DNA of 64,000 nt from Marchantia polymorpha subsp. ruderalis (taxonomy: Eukaryota > Streptophyta > Marchantiopsida > Marchantiales > Marchantiaceae): positions 8,506,501-8,570,500 of the forward strand of contig AP031351.1 in NCBI GenBank assembly GCA_037833965.1, read 5' to 3'. Made by a program: the position numbers and the translations under genes. Position 1 is the stretch's first letter; every line of letters starts with the position of its first letter. Below the pieces are notes generated by a model. The model was not told the origin of the DNA. It was given only the letters and a program-made list of their open reading frames with translations, and made no database searches. Positions 35,883 through 47,915 of this stretch are shown here, piece by piece.

Positions 35883-36906
35883 ACAGGCCTGACCTAAATT
35901 CCTCGTCACGCCCTGGTAAATCCCCGACTAAAAGTGCTTTATTACAAAGGTGGTCGGTTTCGTGGACTCCTCCCTAATTGGTAACTCCTCTACGATCATA
36001 ACATCCCCGATAGCTTAGCATTGACACCATGCCCGTCGATAATAGCTGCAGCTTCGAAATTTCACAGGAGTCGCTCTTTCAACAAAAGAGGGTACTGCCA
36101 GAAAGGACATAGATCTTCAACCTCTGGTCTCGGCTGCAGGGAGAAAATGCAAATCGCACGAGGGATTAGATGCCAGAAGCGTCACCGTGCACAACACACC
36201 GTCCCCTCGCACAGCCCTAAGCAGGGCGAGAGTACGCATCCACAAAAGCACATGACACTGACCACTCCACACTCACTCATGAAAAACTTCCGAGTCCTCC
36301 CTGTCTTCCGGAACCAGTCTTATCAGGCTTTTCCTCATTAAGCGTTCCTCGACTCGGATCCTATTCGTTTCTGCACTCTTCCGGCGCAGGAGATCTCCGT
36401 GGGTGGCAAACTTCACTCACGAATCCAGTATACTGAAGGGCCAGGCCGCCCGGCCCATCCCATCACCTATCTCGTCTAAAACTAAACCACAATTGTCACC
36501 GAACGCCGAGGCCAGCAATGGCGAGGTAGGTGCGGTGCATTGGAGGGCACAGTTGTAATTAGATCGCCGGTACCAATCGAGGGCCTCTCGCTTACATCCG
36601 CCCAAACTCGAGCAGCACATACAAGCACGGGCTGCCTCTTCCGAGTGTAAGAGTCAGTGGAGGGAGCGAGCAAACTCCATCCCCTTACGATCATTCCACC
36701 GTGTAAAGGACGAGAATATGCGCAGTGGTCCGGCGACGACCATTGTACACGAAAACTTTATCATAAAAAAAACTCTTCGATTCCACAGGCCGAAAACCGA
36801 AGCTCCTCCTCAGCACAGAAGAGCAGAAGGGACGGGACGGGATGGAAAGGGAGGGGAAGAGAAGAGGAGAGAAGAAAAGGCAAGGAAATGGAGACCGACC
36901 GTACCT

Positions 36907-36986
36907 TCATAAAGCAGCAGCAGCAGCAGCAGATGCTCCCAAAGACAGAAAGCTGACCGCAACCAAAACCAAAAGCAGCACCGACA
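36907..36986 (-). other. Small ORF encoding a signal-peptide-like sequence
   Basis: From an ATG at 36986 the minus strand encodes 26 residues: a hydrophobic Leu/Val core, then an Ala run encoded by GCT repeats, then TGA. A donor-like AAG|GTACGG follows immediately. It could be a uORF in a GAUT leader exon, the first exon of an unrecognised secreted protein, or chance. Confidence 0.3.
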
Positions 36987-37983
36987 TTCTTCTAAGCTTC
37001 GAGCCGGTGGACTCCTCCGATCTGCACACTACAGCGGCTACATCTCTCCAATCGCCCATCCGATCAGCTAAACGCAGCTTAAGAATTCCCGAAGATACGC
37101 AACCCAGTCGCGATTGCCGGTCCACGGCTGCAGGATTCGGTCCCTTTAAAATATCCGCCGAAACTCAATTCTTTTCACCGACGAAAGCCCCCCACATTGC
37201 TCATCCGCATGCCCTCCGCCCGCTTTCATTTGCGCCTCGCGATCCAAGAAACCGCGCAGCCCGTGCCCACAGTTGCGCCCAGACGAGACGAGACGAGACG
37301 AGCCGAGCCGAGCCGCGACGAGGACAAGCTCTCGCCCGTCCCTCCGAGCTCCTCCTTGTTCCTTCGCCTTCCCCCCTCGCCCTCCCCACTCCCCCCGCGC
37401 CTGACTGACCACACCCGCGGCTGCCGCTGTGCAGAGGGACGTTGTTCTGCCCCCCGCGCTCTCCGCTCCCTTCCCTCCCACCCGAAGAAGATCCGCGGAT
37501 GCAGAGAGACGGACAGACGGACGGACAGGGAACGATCCTGTTTCCTTCCCTCGAGTAGGAAGGCTGGAGCTGGCAGCGGCCACTACTGTAGTCAGTCCGT
37601 CGGTACGGCGGACATGGGACGCATGGTTTCCGGCACTGCGACGGTTGTGGAATACGGTCGTGCGGGTGGGCGTACTGTACCGTAAAGTACAGCACGCACC
37701 GCAAGGCGAGATGAGATGTGCCGCAGGCGGCTGGTGGCCGGCCTGGGCCGAGGAGGGAGGGAGGAAGGCTGTTGTTGGCTCGTGTCATGAATTGCAGATG
37801 CTCATGATTTGACTTGATTCCCGGACGAGGAAAGTGTAGTTTTGTGTGGGGCGATGCGATGGAGGGGAATGGATCGAGTGATTGATTGAATTAATGAATG
37901 AATGATTGAATGACTGGAGGATAATTTTTATGAGTGTGCGAAGTTTCGCTTCGTCCCAAATGCCTGCAAATGCAAGTTCAGTT

Positions 37984-38030
37984 CCATTCCATTCCATTCT
38001 ATTCCATTGCATTGCGTTGCGTTGCGTTGC
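37984..38030. repeat. CCATT-to-GCGTT pentanucleotide repeat
   Basis: Tandem pentanucleotides grade from CCATT/CTATT units into GCATT and GCGTT units. A closely similar CCATT tract occurs at 56485-56506. Confidence 0.85.
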
Positions 38031-39275
38031 CCGAGGAGGGCGATGGAAGGGCGACTGCCTGTCCGGCGCCCTCGTGATCATGCAGATAGATAGATGCTAA
38101 CACGCGAGCTCCATCAAGAAAAGCATCCATTTAATTGCCATAAAATGTGCTCGTCTCTCAGATGCTCTCCTGATGCTCTGCGGTGTAATGCGAAGGGCTT
38201 GCGTAAGTTCAAGGCCACACGCTCTATTCCACGAGCGACCGCTGGGACCTCATGTTCTATACTCGTAAATTACTGACGCGATGGCCGAGGTTCATTATCT
38301 GCAACAGCTTTGAAGTTTGAAGTTGTAAGACAAATCATAATAGACAAATCGCAAGTCATCGTGATCATGCATTTGATGTCTATGTTCGTAATGGAGTTTC
38401 ATGTAGGAGTAATTATATATATGCCTGAAGGGAGGAGCTCAGAGAATGCTGATACTTTTTTTATGGATCATAATGTCAAGCTCATGATTCCGAGCACTGT
38501 GTACGTGGATGATCAAGAACTCAGCCCGTTCAAAATGTATATGTATAAGCTGATGTAAGGAGACTTACGACTCCCCCTCGTCGTAAAGTGTGCTCCAACT
38601 TTACTTATCAATCGTAACATCCTTCGATTTCGCGCTTTTGAACTCGATGGATCTTCTGAACTTGATCCTCACATGTTCATATAAGAGTGCACCATCATGA
38701 CGCATACAAAAGAAGTGGGCGAGAATTTGACTATGGTTGATAGAGGTGACAGGTAAGCTATAAACAAGTCTAGGTTCCTCTTTCTTTGAAAACGCCTAAG
38801 CAGAAGTTTCCACTCCTCTGAACATCCTGAGAAATAGTGAGGGTGAAGGTTTGGCCAGACCAGAGCGACAAGGCCTCGCACATTAGAAGACTTCATGGCC
38901 TACTATCTATTTCGTAATTTCGTTATCATGAACGCGAGGGATTTGTGAACGAATCTTTCACGAGACTCTTTTCTGCGGAAGGAAATGTTCAGAAGGGTGT
39001 CTAAGAACATCTGGTGAGCTTGGCGACCACATTTTATTAATTACGTGGTATATAATGTTTGGCTCGTGCAAATATTTCTGGCGAGATATAGACTGAGATC
39101 CCGTTTCCTCAGGTCCTTACTTCTGTGCTGGGCCTACTATACAAAGGACAATGATGGAGGAAGAGTCAAACTACAATAGAGCAACTACTTTCGCTGCAAT
39201 GCCGATGGTTCTCCTGTTAGTAGGGCGATGTGTCCAAGATGGTCGTACACAAGCTCTGCTACGTGGCACAGTCAT

Positions 39276-42200
39276 CTAGCAGTTTTGGAGATTAATTTCT
39301 TTGCACGGAAATTTCTGTTCAGTTCCGGCTTCAGTGTTTTGGAGATCTTCACTCTCACTTTCAGTATCATCGTACACAGACCTCCCAAACTCGTTCATCG
39401 GCCCTCCTTCATGACTGACAGTTCGGGTTTCATGAGGAAGGTTTTCTTGTTCAGAATTCCGATCATCATGAGCTGTGTTGAATACGTCTGCGTCCTCACG
39501 GGCTTCAGAAACTTGGAATTGGATATCCTTCTCAGGCGCTTTCACCAAATCTTTTTCCTGTTCAAGAAGCTGATGCGGCTCACTGGCCGGAAAATTTTCA
39601 AGACATTCCACTTCCTCATCTTCGACCTCCATCTCGTCAGGGTTCTCCGAACTAACGCCATCAGCCGATCGCAGTACCTCGTCATCCTCACCCTCACCCT
39701 CACTTTCACTCATCTGAGGAATCTCTGAGCTAGATTCGTCGTCTATGGCATCCTCTTCGTCCACGGCAGCTTCAGCTTCAGGAAGGTTGAGATCTACGAC
39801 AATGATTCCAGCGTCGTGGATCACCGGTTCCAGTGCCTCTTCACGAAGATTTTGTAGCCCCTGACCTTCAAAAACATCATTCTCAACCTGCACTTCCTGC
39901 ACCACATCTTCAACGTTGGGACCATCATTGTCACCGACCTCTATTACCTGCTCTACATCTTCGACACCAGGAACATCACGATCACCGACCTCCATTTCAT
40001 TCACTGCATCCTCTTCACACTGAGGAATCTCACACTCAATATCGTCATCACCAATGTCCACCATCTCTTCGGCCTCCACAACTTCAGGAGACACAGATAC
40101 AGGATCACAGATCACATCATTCAAATGGCATGTCTCCGTCTCACACTCGTTGCTGGTTTTCACCAAGTTTGTGGACTTACAGTTTTGTTCACCGTTCCCT
40201 TCATGCTTGTCTGAAATTTCCGCGTACTCCTTCAGTTGTGCAGTCGGAACTCCGAAGTCACCTTCCTTTCTACAGCTAGAGATGGTCTCAGTGTGCTCTT
40301 TTAAACCTTCTAGGCCTTGCCCTCCGTTATCGTAAGCGTGGTCAGAATCAGAGACTGACGAGATGGTGTATCTTGACTCTTCGACGCTTGTCTCCACGAT
40401 AAAAGCAGGACGTACCCATACGTTCTCTTCATAATCCCCCCCAGAATCTTCTACGAGTGGATGACGAGAGCCTTCTGTGAGAGATTCCTTAACCTCTTCA
40501 TCCCAGGCACTTGCTTCACAACCAGCTGCTGAGTTCTGGATCTTCCCGGTCTCCTCCACGTCCAAAACATCATCAGACACTTGAGAAAATGCTACTTTGT
40601 CCAGAATCCGATCTTCACCTTCCACTGTTACAGTGCCATCTGATGGTGATCTCAGATTCAAAGAAAGCTCTGGAACCTCGCTAGGGGTTAGACCTTCGAT
40701 CACCCCGGAAGAGGAAGGAGCAGAGTCTGATGACTTGGTTATCACATTTCCACGGATGTCCAGGGCCCTTTTGAGTACATTAAGGCCCTTTCCCTGTTCT
40801 TCACTTCGCCCACCTGCCAGCCCGCATTTTCCATCATTAGAACTCTCTTCTACTAAAGAAACCTGCTTGCCATCACAATCGTCATGGTCATTCTGAAGCC
40901 CTGGAAACTCCCCAGGTTTGCTATTACCTATTTCATGATCTGGCTCAGATGAGTCACTCCCCTTGTTATCGAGTATGGCATCAACAGCCTCAAGAATCTC
41001 TTTGGGCTGGCAAAGGGTTTTGGAACTATCCGTAAAATTGACCTCCCTGACTACAACAGAAAGGTTTGTGTTAGAGATGTCATCCGCCTCACGGGTAAGG
41101 CTAGCATTTTTGGCAACATCTGCCTCACCCATCTCCTCTGGTTGATTAAGTGAACTGCAGTTATCTGCCTTGGGAGACTTTGAGCGTTCGTTTTCAACTT
41201 TTCTTCTCTTTCTTCTTCCTTTCCGGGCCATCTTCCGTGATGGTTCCTCTGACTCACGTGCTTTACTCTTGGATGATAAATGCATAACCCTGGCACATGA
41301 GATGCTTGACAATCCGAAACTCGCCTGAGAGTGTTGAGGGTAAGTTTGCCTCCGACGCTGAGAATTTCTCAGAAGATAGTCTTCGGGTGGAATCTGCTCA
41401 TGTACATAGCGCTGCACCAAACCGTCCTGAGGCCGCTGGTGAAAATGTTGGTGTTGATACTTAGCTGCTCTTCGAAACAGCCTGATCAGATCCCTCACCT
41501 GCTTCAAAAAACCCTTCACTGGTTGCAGCCTGAGTGTACACTTGTGACAAACATGAACACCGGAAAAGACTACACTAGCGTATATACGGCCCATCTTGTG
41601 GGCTCGGTTGAAACAAGATTCTCCCGTTGTGCAACAAATTGCGCTGCAATTCCACTGACATGAAGAGAAAGGCGTTTTCGACCTGGATTACTTAAAATTA
41701 AAGCTCTGTCACTTCAAGCCATTAGCGAGTATGAGTTGCTCCCTGGCAGCCTTCGCTTTTCTATAGATCAGTCTGTGGTGCGGTGTGCAAGTGGACGGAC
41801 GTGTGTCCCACCATCGCATGACAAGTCTGGCAATGTTCCCAGAGTTATTCAGCTCACGACGAGAGAGTAGCTTTCCAGTGGTTTTCATGAGACTCTATGA
41901 TTTATTAAGAATTCTCCGGAGAACAAATTGGAATGTGAAACCGACGCACCTGGGAGCCACTGAGAGTAAATTTGAACTTGAAGCCGTTCAGAAAGTTGTC
42001 CTTAATGGCAGGCTTGAAATCAACCAGGCGAAGATTAGGACACTGCTCAACGCAGCAAACTTGTACCTGCACAATCGACCATTATCGAAAGTCATCACAC
42101 TCAGGTCTCAAGTCTGATCTATAGCTGAGGAACATGAAGACAATCAAATGAGCAAGAATTCCATATGGGCTCGTAATAGCCCATACTATCGACACTACTT

Positions 42201-43929
42201 GACGAGAAGAGCTACAGGGGAGCTGGTCTAGAGTGGCCCTCTTCTCCTCTGGACCTCAACGAGGCGAACGCAGCACGTATACATTACAGCTTCGTGATCG
42301 TAGAAATTCATGAATGTGCTGGCGATTATGAAGCACCGGAAGAACCTGTGCAGGGAAGGAGCCGAAGTCTCGAAAAGCATCCGGCTTTATCATCATCCCG
42401 CCGTAAGAAATGGCCTCGAAGACGCCCGAAAGCTCTTTGGTATCAAAGTTGAAGAGAAACAGCTTGGTTCCAGGAGCCACTCGCATGACCTCGTCCTTGT
42501 TCTTGGTCGGCAGCCCGAAGAGTTGCAGCCTCATGCACTCGTAAAACGTGACAGAAGAGCACCCGAAAATCATTCCATCCAGCGGCGCATCGATCACGGC
42601 TTCAGGTTCCTCCGACGCTTTCTTCTTCGTCTTCTTGCTTCTGCTCTTCTCGTCCTCGAAGTCCGACAGATCGGCGCCCAGCGAGCCGAGCTCGGAATCT
42701 TTGTCCGAGTCGACGTGGTTCTCGTCCTTGTGCCCGGACTCCGGGACCGTAGGCCGTTTGGATCCCGTACTGCCCTTCGTCGCTCCCGGTGAACGAGGGC
42801 CGCCTTCGGAAGGTTGGGAGCCATTACGCGGTTGGTCTGCGCGGTTACCGTCGGCGCTCTTCGGTGCACTGGACTCGACTCTGTTGGCGCGGCCGGGGCC
42901 GGGGGGGCTGTTGATTTTCTTCTCGCTGCTGTCGAGGGCCCGCTCGTCGTCTTTCCGCCTTCTTTCTCGAGGGGGCTCTTTCTCCCTCTCGCGTCGAGCC
43001 CCGCTACCGCTACCGCTACCGCCACCACCACTGCCGACTTTCGGTCTGTCGGAACGAGGTTTCGGTTCCGCGGCGCCGACTCGACGCAGTTTGGCCTGAC
43101 GATAGTTCGAGTACATGTCCACTTCGGGCGGAGGAGCGACGTTGTTCGCCATCATCGCATACCTCGCCCTCTTGATCGCCGGCTCCGGTGACAAGCAAGC
43201 GGCCGCGTATCTGACCAGCTTCTCCGGCTGCACGGCCAACAGGTAGCGCTCGAAGTCGCGGCCCTGTCTTGCCACGGCGCCCGCGCCGAGAACACCGTGC
43301 TGGCCAGTGCCAGTGCCGACACGCGAAACGGGCAATTCTTGGTCTTCGTACGAGGATCCGGAGAACCTCCGTGGGCCATTGGCGTATGCTCCGGCCGATG
43401 CACTTCCTTCCTTACTCATTCCAGGATCGCCCGAATTCCCGAGCCGGCCCAAACGCGCACCTACCGGAGGTTGACCATATGCCGCGACGATTTCTGCTCG
43501 GCGAGCCCGTAGTAAATTTGTTGATCCGAACGCAGCTGCTGCACCGGATTGCGGATGCCTTCTGCGTTGCGTTGAAGGGTAAGGAAGCACTTCGCCCATA
43601 CCGGGTCTGGCTGAGAGAGCTCGAGGATCTACATGATCGGCATAAGTTTGATTTGGATCTGCGTAAGCAGCTGGTAACGAGGATCGGCGTTCGGAAATCA
43701 ATTGGGCTCGAATGTCTTGAGACTCTGAAGGCAGATAATAATCAAAACGACCGCCGACTTGGGTTGCACTCTGAGCATAGTGCGAATTTAAGTGATTGCC
43801 TTGCGAGTAGTAAGGGTCGTGTGCTCTCGCATCCGCGTAGGGCGTTGGGGAATATATCTGGGCCCCTTGCGCGCGTAAGAGTTGAGTTCCAGCGGACCTA
43901 GCCATCAGTTGATAATGCCGCTCTGTCAT
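39276..43929 (-). CDS. DCD-domain protein with long acidic tail
   Basis: Three minus-strand exons join in phase 0: 43929-42346, 42066-41950 and 41498-39276, giving 1307 residues. The long N-terminus (1-450) is low-complexity, rich in Ser, Gly, Arg and Tyr, with basic clusters. The DCD (development and cell death) domain occupies about 452-570: GMIFGCSS, LFGLPTKNK, GTKLFLFNFD, GVFEAISYGGMMI and FPAQ in exon 1; VQVCCVEQCPNL and DFKPAI in exon 2; and VRDLIRLF opening exon 3. The tail (about 600-1307) is highly acidic, with a basic KGRRKRRK cluster that may be a nuclear signal, and an EAR-like DLNLP at 1136-1140. Read without introns, this looks like two unrelated proteins; the DCD domain runs across both introns and proves the join. 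DCD proteins are plant-specific and linked to stress, hormone and cell-death responses. The function of this one is unknown. Confidence 0.85.
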
Positions 43930-44700
43930 GGCCTCCCGGATGAAGCTACAAGGAGAAATAACTGCCGAATTGCCAACGAATAAGTCTGCTTCCCCTTTCC
44001 TTCCAATCCCTCCTCAACTTACTCGTCGAGCATCCTGACACCAAATCAACGCACCCCTTCTGCAACTCCACCGTCCAAACTCTCTGACCTTCTCCGACTC
44101 TTCCTACATGCTGGCCTCATCCTCCACCCGCCACACTTTGAAATGCCTCCTTTCAAAAAGGATTCAACCAAAACCCTCTCGGGACCAAGACAGACTCCCG
44201 ATCCTAGAGAGAGCTCTCAGCCAAATCTCCAACAGGATTCAACCCTCACCATCTCCAGCCCTGCGCTTTCCTGGATCCCACTTCTTCACACAAACTTGTC
44301 AAGCCCTATACTTGCGCTCCCGCGCCCCGCCGACTCACCGACCCTCTATCTGCCTGCCTTCCTTGCTTCACTACCACCTCCCTCGTCGATCGATCGTCGA
44401 ATTGCTCGACGTCCGCTGCTCGTCCCTTCGTCCAAAGTGGCGACCAACAGGCGAGTCGGTTTCTCGCTTCTTTCCTGCGCTTCCAACAGAATTCAACCGC
44501 AAACAAAACAGGAACGAGCGAATCTGCAGCTGCTCGTTTACTTGTGCCCACGCAGCGCACACAAGAGCCCTGGTGGGAAGAAAGGGCTGGCCGCCGACAA
44601 GTCACCAGAGACCACGCCACCTGGCAGAATCCAGTAAGGCTGACCTGTCAATCCTACGGGATAAGCCTCGGTAAGTTGGTTCTGTAAACTACGCTCACCT
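43930..44700 (-). promoter_or_regulatory. Promoter and leader of the DCD gene
   Basis: Purine-rich on the sense (minus) strand, with three copies of a GGTTGAAT(C/T)C-like motif, near 44158, 44232 and 44487. The plus-strand open frames 44108-44674 and 44143-44637 are pyrimidine-rich, Ser/Pro-rich shadows. Composition falls abruptly to AT-rich at about 44.7 kb. Confidence 0.4.
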
Positions 44701-45834
44701 TTTTTGAAGGGTAGCAGGGCTTATTGTGTTCATGTGCTATCCACATGGTGTTCGTAATCGTTTATATGCATTCTTTGATTGAGACAATCATGATTGATCA
44801 TGATTTAAATTCATTCGTTGTTTCTATCAAACGTGGGTTGATCAAAGGTCAGATAAATCAGGGTTTGAAGTAAAACTTGACTACACCTTGTTGCACTTAA
44901 CTGTTGTGTAGTAAACATTGGAAATGAGTTTTGAATTTGTTTTGTTATTGCATATATTCTCATCATGTTAAGATGTATGTATTTAATTGATTAAAATTAT
45001 ATGGTACATCTATATAATAAAAATCAACCACTGAAATGAAGATACAAACAAATTGTGATAAAGTTGATTTACTATTTTAATTATTTAAAATATATCAAAA
45101 ACCATTAAAAAAGAACAAAACATAGAAAAAATATCACACATTATTATTTTATGAAACTATATTTAAAATTCACATATGTGGAATGAAATTTAATTTTCAA
45201 ACTATAGTTATCTTCTGTTCAAAAATTGTGCATAAGTCATAAAACTCACAATAGCTATATTTAATGTCATGCATGATCTCATAGGAGAATGAGTGTGTAT
45301 TAACGCAGAGAAGAAGAAGAAACTCCCTTAAGCAAAGTAGGAAATTCTGTCTTTAGTAAGAGAAAGTAATTTCATTAATTGAGCATAGTTGAAACAAGAA
45401 AAAATATCCCTAAGAAAGAGAGACTTTTCTTTTCTAAACTAAATCAATACTCCAAGCTTATAAGGATTTGACGAATACTTCATTGGTACAACCCCTTAAG
45501 GTAAGATCACTAGAAACTTGAATCTGTACTAATTTTGTGATTTGTACTAATCTTCTATAATTTAGGTCAAAACTAACTACTGCTGAAGCAAGAGGTTCTA
45601 AGGCTCTCAACCGATTGGGAATAGAATTGACAACAATGACGATTAACTTGAACTCATTCATCCACTGCAAAAGGAGCATTTTCCACGTTCAACGCCAATG
45701 CAAGCGCTCATAAGCAAGTTTTAGCAACCCTCAATTACTCATCTAGTTTAGATGACAATACACAACAAGTGTAGAAGACAATTACAATGCATAATCTCAT
45801 TAGAGTAGTTTTTGCTATAACATTGAGTATATGA

Positions 45835-46656
45835 GCCGTTAGTTATCCCTCACTTTTGGTTAATTATCTCTTACCCTACTATATTTTTGTTTGTAAAGAT
45901 CTGTCATTGGTCAGATATACGGACGGAACGTGCAACTGGCAATGACGGAGCCGGAATCTTCATCCTCATACATCAAGTTTTTTGTTCGCGTCATACTCCG
46001 TATGTCTTGCTTTGTGGGCCTCCCCTTGACTCCCTTCACACGAATCGATTCTTTATCTCTGTAGACTCCTCACATTGCATTGCGAATTGGATGTGTACTA
46101 ACAAGTACTTGCCTGCATCTGCAAGAATCCATGCGTCCGGATCTGCCCTTCCGCATTTCTTTTGGAAAAACTAGATCTTGAATTTTACTAGACTGGTTAA
46201 AAAAATTCTTCTACAGGCGCAACCGTTAATAAAACAAAAATGGAGATAGTCCAAAAACCTTTGCTTCATCGACATTGCCAAATGAAGATAAATGGCTTCG
46301 AAATTGCTGCACCGAGCAATGCCATGGCCAGTAGATTTTGACAGCTCCAAGCTAGAATCTTGCTGCATTTTCACGAGAGACAAGAGTTCACCGCTGGATG
46401 CATTACGACGTGGGACTCCCTTATCCCCGACGAAAATAGGAGAAGAAGAAGGAGAGGCCAAACTTTTAATGGGGGTACACACGGGAGTGAAAAAGACTGA
46501 CACACAAGGACCTAATGTATCAATTTTTGTTCACTGGAAATGACGGAGATTCCGTCTTGTTCCTACATCTGACCAATCACATACCTCTACACAAGAGAGT
46601 ATAGTATGATGAGGGATAATTAGCCAAAAGTGGGAGATAACTAGCCGAGCGGCTAG
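45835..46656. mobile_element. 0.8-kb element with inverted termini
   Basis: Left 45839-45883 and the reverse complement of the right end match at about 37 of 45 positions (TAGTTAT ... CACTTTTGG ... TACTATA). A second inverted block, GTCATTGGTCAGATATA at 45903-45919, pairs with 46564-46580. The right end carries the palindrome CTAGCCGAGCGGCTAG (46641-46656). The interior is less AT-rich than the surroundings; its minus frame 46171-46503 is unrecognised. Consistent with a non-autonomous DNA transposon. No target-site duplication was established. Confidence 0.6.
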
Positions 46657-47585
46657 TTATACCTCCATTTCCAGTTTCAAGTTCAAATGGAATTGGAATT
46701 GTTGTAGATAAATCAAAATATCAACTTGAAATGTTGTAGATAAATATCTTGTGTTAACATGATGAAGTTAGTTTAGACAAAATTTGAATTCTTAATTTGA
46801 ATATAAAAAAAAGATAGTAATCGTTCATTACTTTGATGTATGGCAAATGTAACGGAAATTGCAAAAGTTTTATAATAAATGCTAATGAGTTTTGATGATA
46901 TTATCTTATATTCTGATTATAGTTCATTGAAAGTCTGGCGGAATTTAGAATATTCAAAAGCAAATATTATGAAAATGCTAATTTGCGCTGCATACTACAT
47001 CAAAATAAAATCTTAAACAATTATTTCATGAAAAAACTTGTCTCAAAAATATCTTGAGACTTTCATATCAATGTTTAGCTTAAAATGTGAATATAACAAG
47101 CTTCATAAAGTGAAAAAAAAGTATTTCTAAAGTGCTTGATTGTGCATTATATTACATGAATGATGATATAATTTAAAAAGTACAAACAAAGCATGGAATC
47201 ACATGTAATAAATAATAAAGATAAAATTCTCAATATCCCATATTCCACACAAAAAATTAAAATTTTTTACAAAAAAGATAGATGAATTTTATCATACTCT
47301 ATAATTATGACTATTCAAAATCTGGAAAATCAAAATATTGGCAAGATTTTTTACTTAATATTTTCATCAATGAATTAAATGAAATATTTTATTGATATTG
47401 CACAAAATCAATATCAAAATATGTAAAAATATACATTATTTCCAGACTATCACGATAATAACAAGTTTTTTTTGGAAAAACAAATGTGTTTGTGTGTGAG
47501 TGAGATATTCTACTTGAAAGATCAACAAGTAATGAAGTGTTCAGTTTAGAATAATATATTCTGACATATTCTCAAGCATGTTTGT

Positions 47586-47915
47586 ATTAGGCAACCGGAT
47601 ATATGGTCGCCTAAATTACCTAAACTTTATGTTGATTAAGCGCCTAAATTAAAATGGATGTGATTGGTGCCTACGTGTTGCAACCAATGATGAGATGACA
47701 CCTATGCAAAATTTGTAGATTTTTTAATAATTTATTTTAAATTCATGTAAAAAAATAAATTTTTTAAGGATAAAAAATTTTGTAGACTAAAGTAGCTTAA
47801 ATTAACTTTTTAGTGGGTCTAAATTAACGTTTTAGAAAAAAAATAAATTAATTTTTGTGAGTAGATTAAATTAACCGTATTTAGTTACTTTAGGCAAGTA
47901 CCTATTATAACCATG
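47586..47915. mobile_element. Possible small MITE-like inverted-repeat element
   Basis: GCCTAAATTACCTAAA (47609-47624) and the reverse complement of 47880-47895 match at 14 of 16 positions. Related GCCTAAATTA and TAAATTAAC units recur inside. Size (about 0.3 kb) and AT-richness suit a MITE, but chance matches are easier in such AT-rich DNA. Confidence 0.35.

Larger units (their letters stand above)
35883..39275. other. GC-rich GAUT upstream region and intergenic DNA
   Basis: 36.7-37.8 kb is GC-rich, with triplet and pentanucleotide tracts, and resembles the promoter and leader regions of other genes here. It may hold the start of the GAUT transcript with a leader intron. Numerous overlapping open frames (37146-37812) are low-complexity shadows. 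37.8-39.2 kb is mixed-composition DNA with no recognised gene, ending in the 3' flank of the DCD gene. Confidence 0.4.

Noticed and set aside
37146..37812. Overlapping frames of 127-195 codons on both strands
   Set aside because: Low-complexity GC-rich DNA with CGAGA-type pentanucleotide repeats; no conserved feature.
41499..41594. ATG at 41594 as the start of a separate acidic protein
   Set aside because: The first 32 codons of that frame lie in an intron; the acceptor at 41499-41501 joins VRDLIRLF to the DCD domain.
42594..43901. Plus-strand frames antisense to the DCD gene
   Set aside because: Shadows of the GC-rich first exon, whose minus frame contains the recognisable DCD domain.
44108..44674. 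188-codon plus frame upstream of the DCD gene
   Set aside because: Pyrimidine-rich leader of the opposite-strand gene; overlapping alternative frame of equal quality; no domain.
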